From Thermococcus sp. (GTDB taxonomy: Archaea > Methanobacteriota_B > Thermococci > Thermococcales > Thermococcaceae): a stretch of 41,969 nt of DNA. The notes below the pieces were generated by a model. That model saw only the letters and a list, made by a program, of their open reading frames with translations, was not told where the DNA came from and did not search any database. The stretch covers positions 1-41,969 of the forward strand of contig NZ_WAKV01000077.1 in the NCBI RefSeq assembly GCF_015523185.1, written 5' to 3'. How positions within the stretch are numbered: the first letter of the stretch is position 1; each line of letters begins with the position of its first letter. Positions 40,199-41,969 of this stretch are shown one piece after another. The position numbers were made by a program, and so were the translations under genes.

Positions 40199-41314
40199 AT
40201 GGCCATGAAAACCCTTGCAGATGTCTTCAGGGAGGCACTTAGGGAGAGGGGTATAGATAGCATTGGGACACTCTCGAAGAGGTTCCGGAAATCAAAGAAC
40301 AAGCTCCAGGACATGGCAATAGAAATAGTCCACGGAAAGGGCGCGGTTTTTCGAATCCCAGAAAAGACCGCGGTTGCTTGGGATTTGAACGGAAACAGGG
40401 TTGAAGGTTCACACTACGCCTACGCTCCCCTCTGCATGAAGGACAGGTTTGAGATGGTTCTTTCACCAGAGGAACTTCGCTCAAAACTCCCAGGCTGGCC
40501 ATACTTCATAGTTGACCTCCAGCTCTGGCACAGACATACTCAAAAGGAAAAGAGCAAAATCTGCCTTCAGATTAACCAGTGCTACGGCTTGCTAAGGGAC
40601 TACTTCACCGGAAAAGAGCTCGCAGTTACGTGGGCCAACGAGGAGTTCAAGAGAATGTTCAACGGCCCGCTGGGGAGGATAACTGTTCACGAGGGTCCGA
40701 CAGCCGAGTTTCTACGGAGGAAAGGCGTAGATGAAGTCGTGCTCCTTGACCCTTGGGCGGATGAGGTTTTGAGCGAGAGAGACTTCGACGTTAGGGCGTT
40801 CGTAATAGGCGGAATAGTGGACACTGGGGGAGAGAAAAAGCTGACCCCCAAGATTGGAGAAGAGCTGGAGAGGGCAGGAATAAGGGTTCGCCGGAGGAAA
40901 ATCGTTCTCAAAGGCGACGTCATCGGTGTCCCGGACAGGATAAACAGAGTTCTTGGAATAATTCTGAAAATGATTGTAGAAGGCAAGCCGATGGACCTAG
41001 CCGTCTACGAGATGCAGGAGCCTTTACACGCGCGCTGGCGTTTAAGAAAAGAACTGCCAAAAAAGGCAATCCGCTATAGGGTTGATGGAAAGGACTTCCG
41101 GGTCGTCGAGAAGGAGCTCTTCGATGAATACTCTCAGTGGCTCAAAATCCGCTGGGAGGACTTCGTGAAGGTGCTTAGAGAGCTCGACCTCGTAGCCCTA
41201 GAGAGGAGGAAGATACATCGCCTAAACAAGCTCTCAAACCCAAGAATAATCAGGGGAAAGCTTTACAGGGTTATTCTCCTTAAAAAAGCGGCGATGCTCT
41301 GCTACAATTGTTGA
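40199..41314 (+). CDS. Trm10-like SPOUT tRNA methyltransferase (position 9)
   Basis: A 371-residue protein. The C-terminal two thirds resemble archaeal Trm10 SPOUT methyltransferases, which methylate N1 of G9 and/or A9 in tRNA with SAM: LLDPWADEVLSERDFDVRAFVIGGIVDTGGEKKLTPKI and VIGVPDRINRVLGIILKM. The N-terminal 100 or so residues form the extra domain seen in Thermococcales members. ATG at 40199 (leaderless) and 40205 (6-base leader) are both possible. The gene is divergent from tRNA-Glu, a potential substrate-class neighbour. Confidence 0.75.
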   Translation: MAMKTLADVFREALRERGIDSIGTLSKRFRKSKNKLQDMAIEIVHGKGAVFRIPEKTAVAWDLNGNRVEGSHYAYAPLCMKDRFEMVLSPEELRSKLPGWPYFIVDLQLWHRHTQKEKSKICLQINQCYGLLRDYFTGKELAVTWANEEFKRMFNGPLGRITVHEGPTAEFLRRKGVDEVVLLDPWADEVLSERDFDVRAFVIGGIVDTGGEKKLTPKIGEELERAGIRVRRRKIVLKGDVIGVPDRINRVLGIILKMIVEGKPMDLAVYEMQEPLHARWRLRKELPKKAIRYRVDGKDFRVVEKELFDEYSQWLKIRWEDFVKVLRELDLVALERRKIHRLNKLSNPRIIRGKLYRVILLKKAAMLCYNC

Positions 41315-41369
41315 TGAATGAACCACAGGACATTTAAACTCTCCCCGCGATACGGATGTGGGGATTGCC

Positions 41370-41750
41370 ATGGGAGTCAGTGCTTTGATACTCTTTAAGA
41401 ACTACAACATAGGCACTCAGCAGGTCATGGGGGGTTCGCCCTGTGAGGTCATACCAAGGATTTACTCCAAGTTTAGACGGGCCCACTGCCCCGAGCAAGC
41501 TATACTGAACATAATCAGGGAAAACGGAAACGTCGTATTCGGCGAGGGCGACAACAAGATGTTCACGGGCTATGATTTTGTTTACAAGGTATGGTACACG
41601 GGAAAGACCCTCTTTATAGAAGATGAAGACGTTCTCGAAGACGACATGATTCAGGAGGTTCTCGACAAGCTGAAAGAAGAGTTTGGAGACATTGAGATAG
41701 AAGTCATCAAAGAAAAGGATGCGACGCTTTTTGAGATACTACTTAAATGA
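41370..41750 (+). CDS. Small protein of unknown function
   Basis: A 126-residue soluble protein with an N-terminal region containing two cysteines (SPCEVIPR and RAHCPEQAIL) and a strongly acidic C-terminal half (DEDVLEDDMIQEVLDKLKEEFGDIEIEV). No family is recognised. The start at 41370 follows GGGGATT. It stands alone between the Trm10-like gene and a convergent membrane protein gene. Confidence 0.7.
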   Translation: MGVSALILFKNYNIGTQQVMGGSPCEVIPRIYSKFRRAHCPEQAILNIIRENGNVVFGEGDNKMFTGYDFVYKVWYTGKTLFIEDEDVLEDDMIQEVLDKLKEEFGDIEIEVIKEKDATLFEILLK

Positions 41751-41772
41751 CTTTTTTAAATTTTAAAAAATG
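41751..41772. terminator. Bidirectional T/A-rich termination region
   Basis: CTTTTTTAAATTTTAAAAAATG between two convergent stop codons offers T-runs on both strands and would end both transcripts. Confidence 0.45.
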
Positions 41773-41775
41773 AAA

Positions 41776-41969
41776 TTAAAGATAATACAGCAGGTAAACG
41801 AGCGCCACACCTAGTGCAAGCAGGATGTAGGCAACGTAGACGCTGTCCGAACCCCTCATTATTCCGTGCCTGAACCATTCTGAGAAATTCAGGTAGGCCT
41901 TTGAGAGCCTGTTGTAGACAAGGTTTATCCTCTCGCGCCAGTAAAGGCGCCCATTCTCCTCTCTCGTCC
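41776..41969 (-). CDS. C-terminal part of a membrane protein, possibly a proton antiporter-like hydrogenase/NADH dehydrogenase subunit
   Basis: The last 63 residues of a minus-strand protein whose start lies beyond the window. The fragment has an amphipathic segment (RERINLVYNRLSKAYLNFSEWF) and ends in one hydrophobic helix (SVYVAYILLALGVALVYLLYYL). This arrangement is reminiscent of the C-termini of Mrp/NuoL-type subunits in Thermococcales membrane complexes, but the piece is too short for a firm call. Confidence 0.55.
   Translation of the reverse strand, partial: TREENGRLYWRERINLVYNRLSKAYLNFSEWFRHGIMRGSDSVYVAYILLALGVALVYLLYYL

Overview
The window reads as a chromosomal segment of a hyperthermophilic euryarchaeon of the order Thermococcales, most likely Thermococcus. 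Evidence for this: archaeal TATA boxes about 25 bp upstream of transcript starts, GGTG/GGAGG-type ribosome binding sites, dense coding with tiny or overlapping gaps, archaeal versions of MetRS, ProRS, CoaBC, DacZ, Trm5, Trm10 and archaemetzincin, and degenerate DNA resembling the Thermococcales CRISPR repeat. No rRNA, transposase or intact CRISPR array is present. One tRNA gene (Glu, UUC) is present.

Layout. 1-2.6 kb: ferrous iron uptake operon feoA-feoB-feoC-like behind a DtxR-like inverted repeat. 2.8-6.9 kb: sugar nucleotidyltransferase, a 626-bp non-coding stretch with a CRISPR relic, and methionyl-tRNA synthetase. 6.9-10.9 kb: a duplicated two-gene cassette (secreted helical protein plus membrane-anchored winged-helix protein). 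11-14.8 kb: two TauE/SafE (TSUP) permease operons separated by a decayed membrane-protein gene; one permease is cotranscribed with a 2-hydroxyacid dehydrogenase. 14.9-18.1 kb: prolyl-tRNA synthetase and a NodU-type carbamoyltransferase. 18.1-19.1 kb: an aspartate racemase pseudogene and a small membrane ORF. 19.1-20.9 kb: CoaBC and an unknown protein.

20.9-24.2 kb holds the most interesting region. A fluoride (crcB-type) riboswitch aptamer lies at the transcription start of an operon that does not begin with a fluoride transporter. It begins with a prenyltransferase/terpene-cyclase-like toroid protein, a double Cys/His protein, a coiled-coil protein and a ribbon-helix-helix/coiled-coil protein. 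The fluoride channel CrcB and a DUF190 protein follow 80 bp downstream. An archaemetzincin is transcribed divergently.

24.9-31.7 kb is mostly housekeeping: Bcp peroxiredoxin, pyruvate kinase, DacZ, UbiX-like flavin prenyltransferase, Lrp-type regulator, CYTH protein, YchF-like GTPase, NifX-like protein and an Asp/Glu racemase. 31.8-33.5 kb encodes an oleate hydratase, which is unexpected in an organism with ether lipids; its TATA box sits inside a perfect inverted repeat. 33.5-34.9 kb contains a cupin, small membrane proteins and apparent frameshifts. 35-38.9 kb: TldD/TldE protease pair and Trm5. 38.9-40 kb: an AT-rich DUF2079 membrane gene beside tRNA-Glu. 40.2-42 kb: Trm10-like methyltransferase, a small unknown protein and the 3' end of a membrane protein running off the window.

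Starts were moved downstream of the longest reading frame wherever a GGTG-type site or leaderless spacing supported it.
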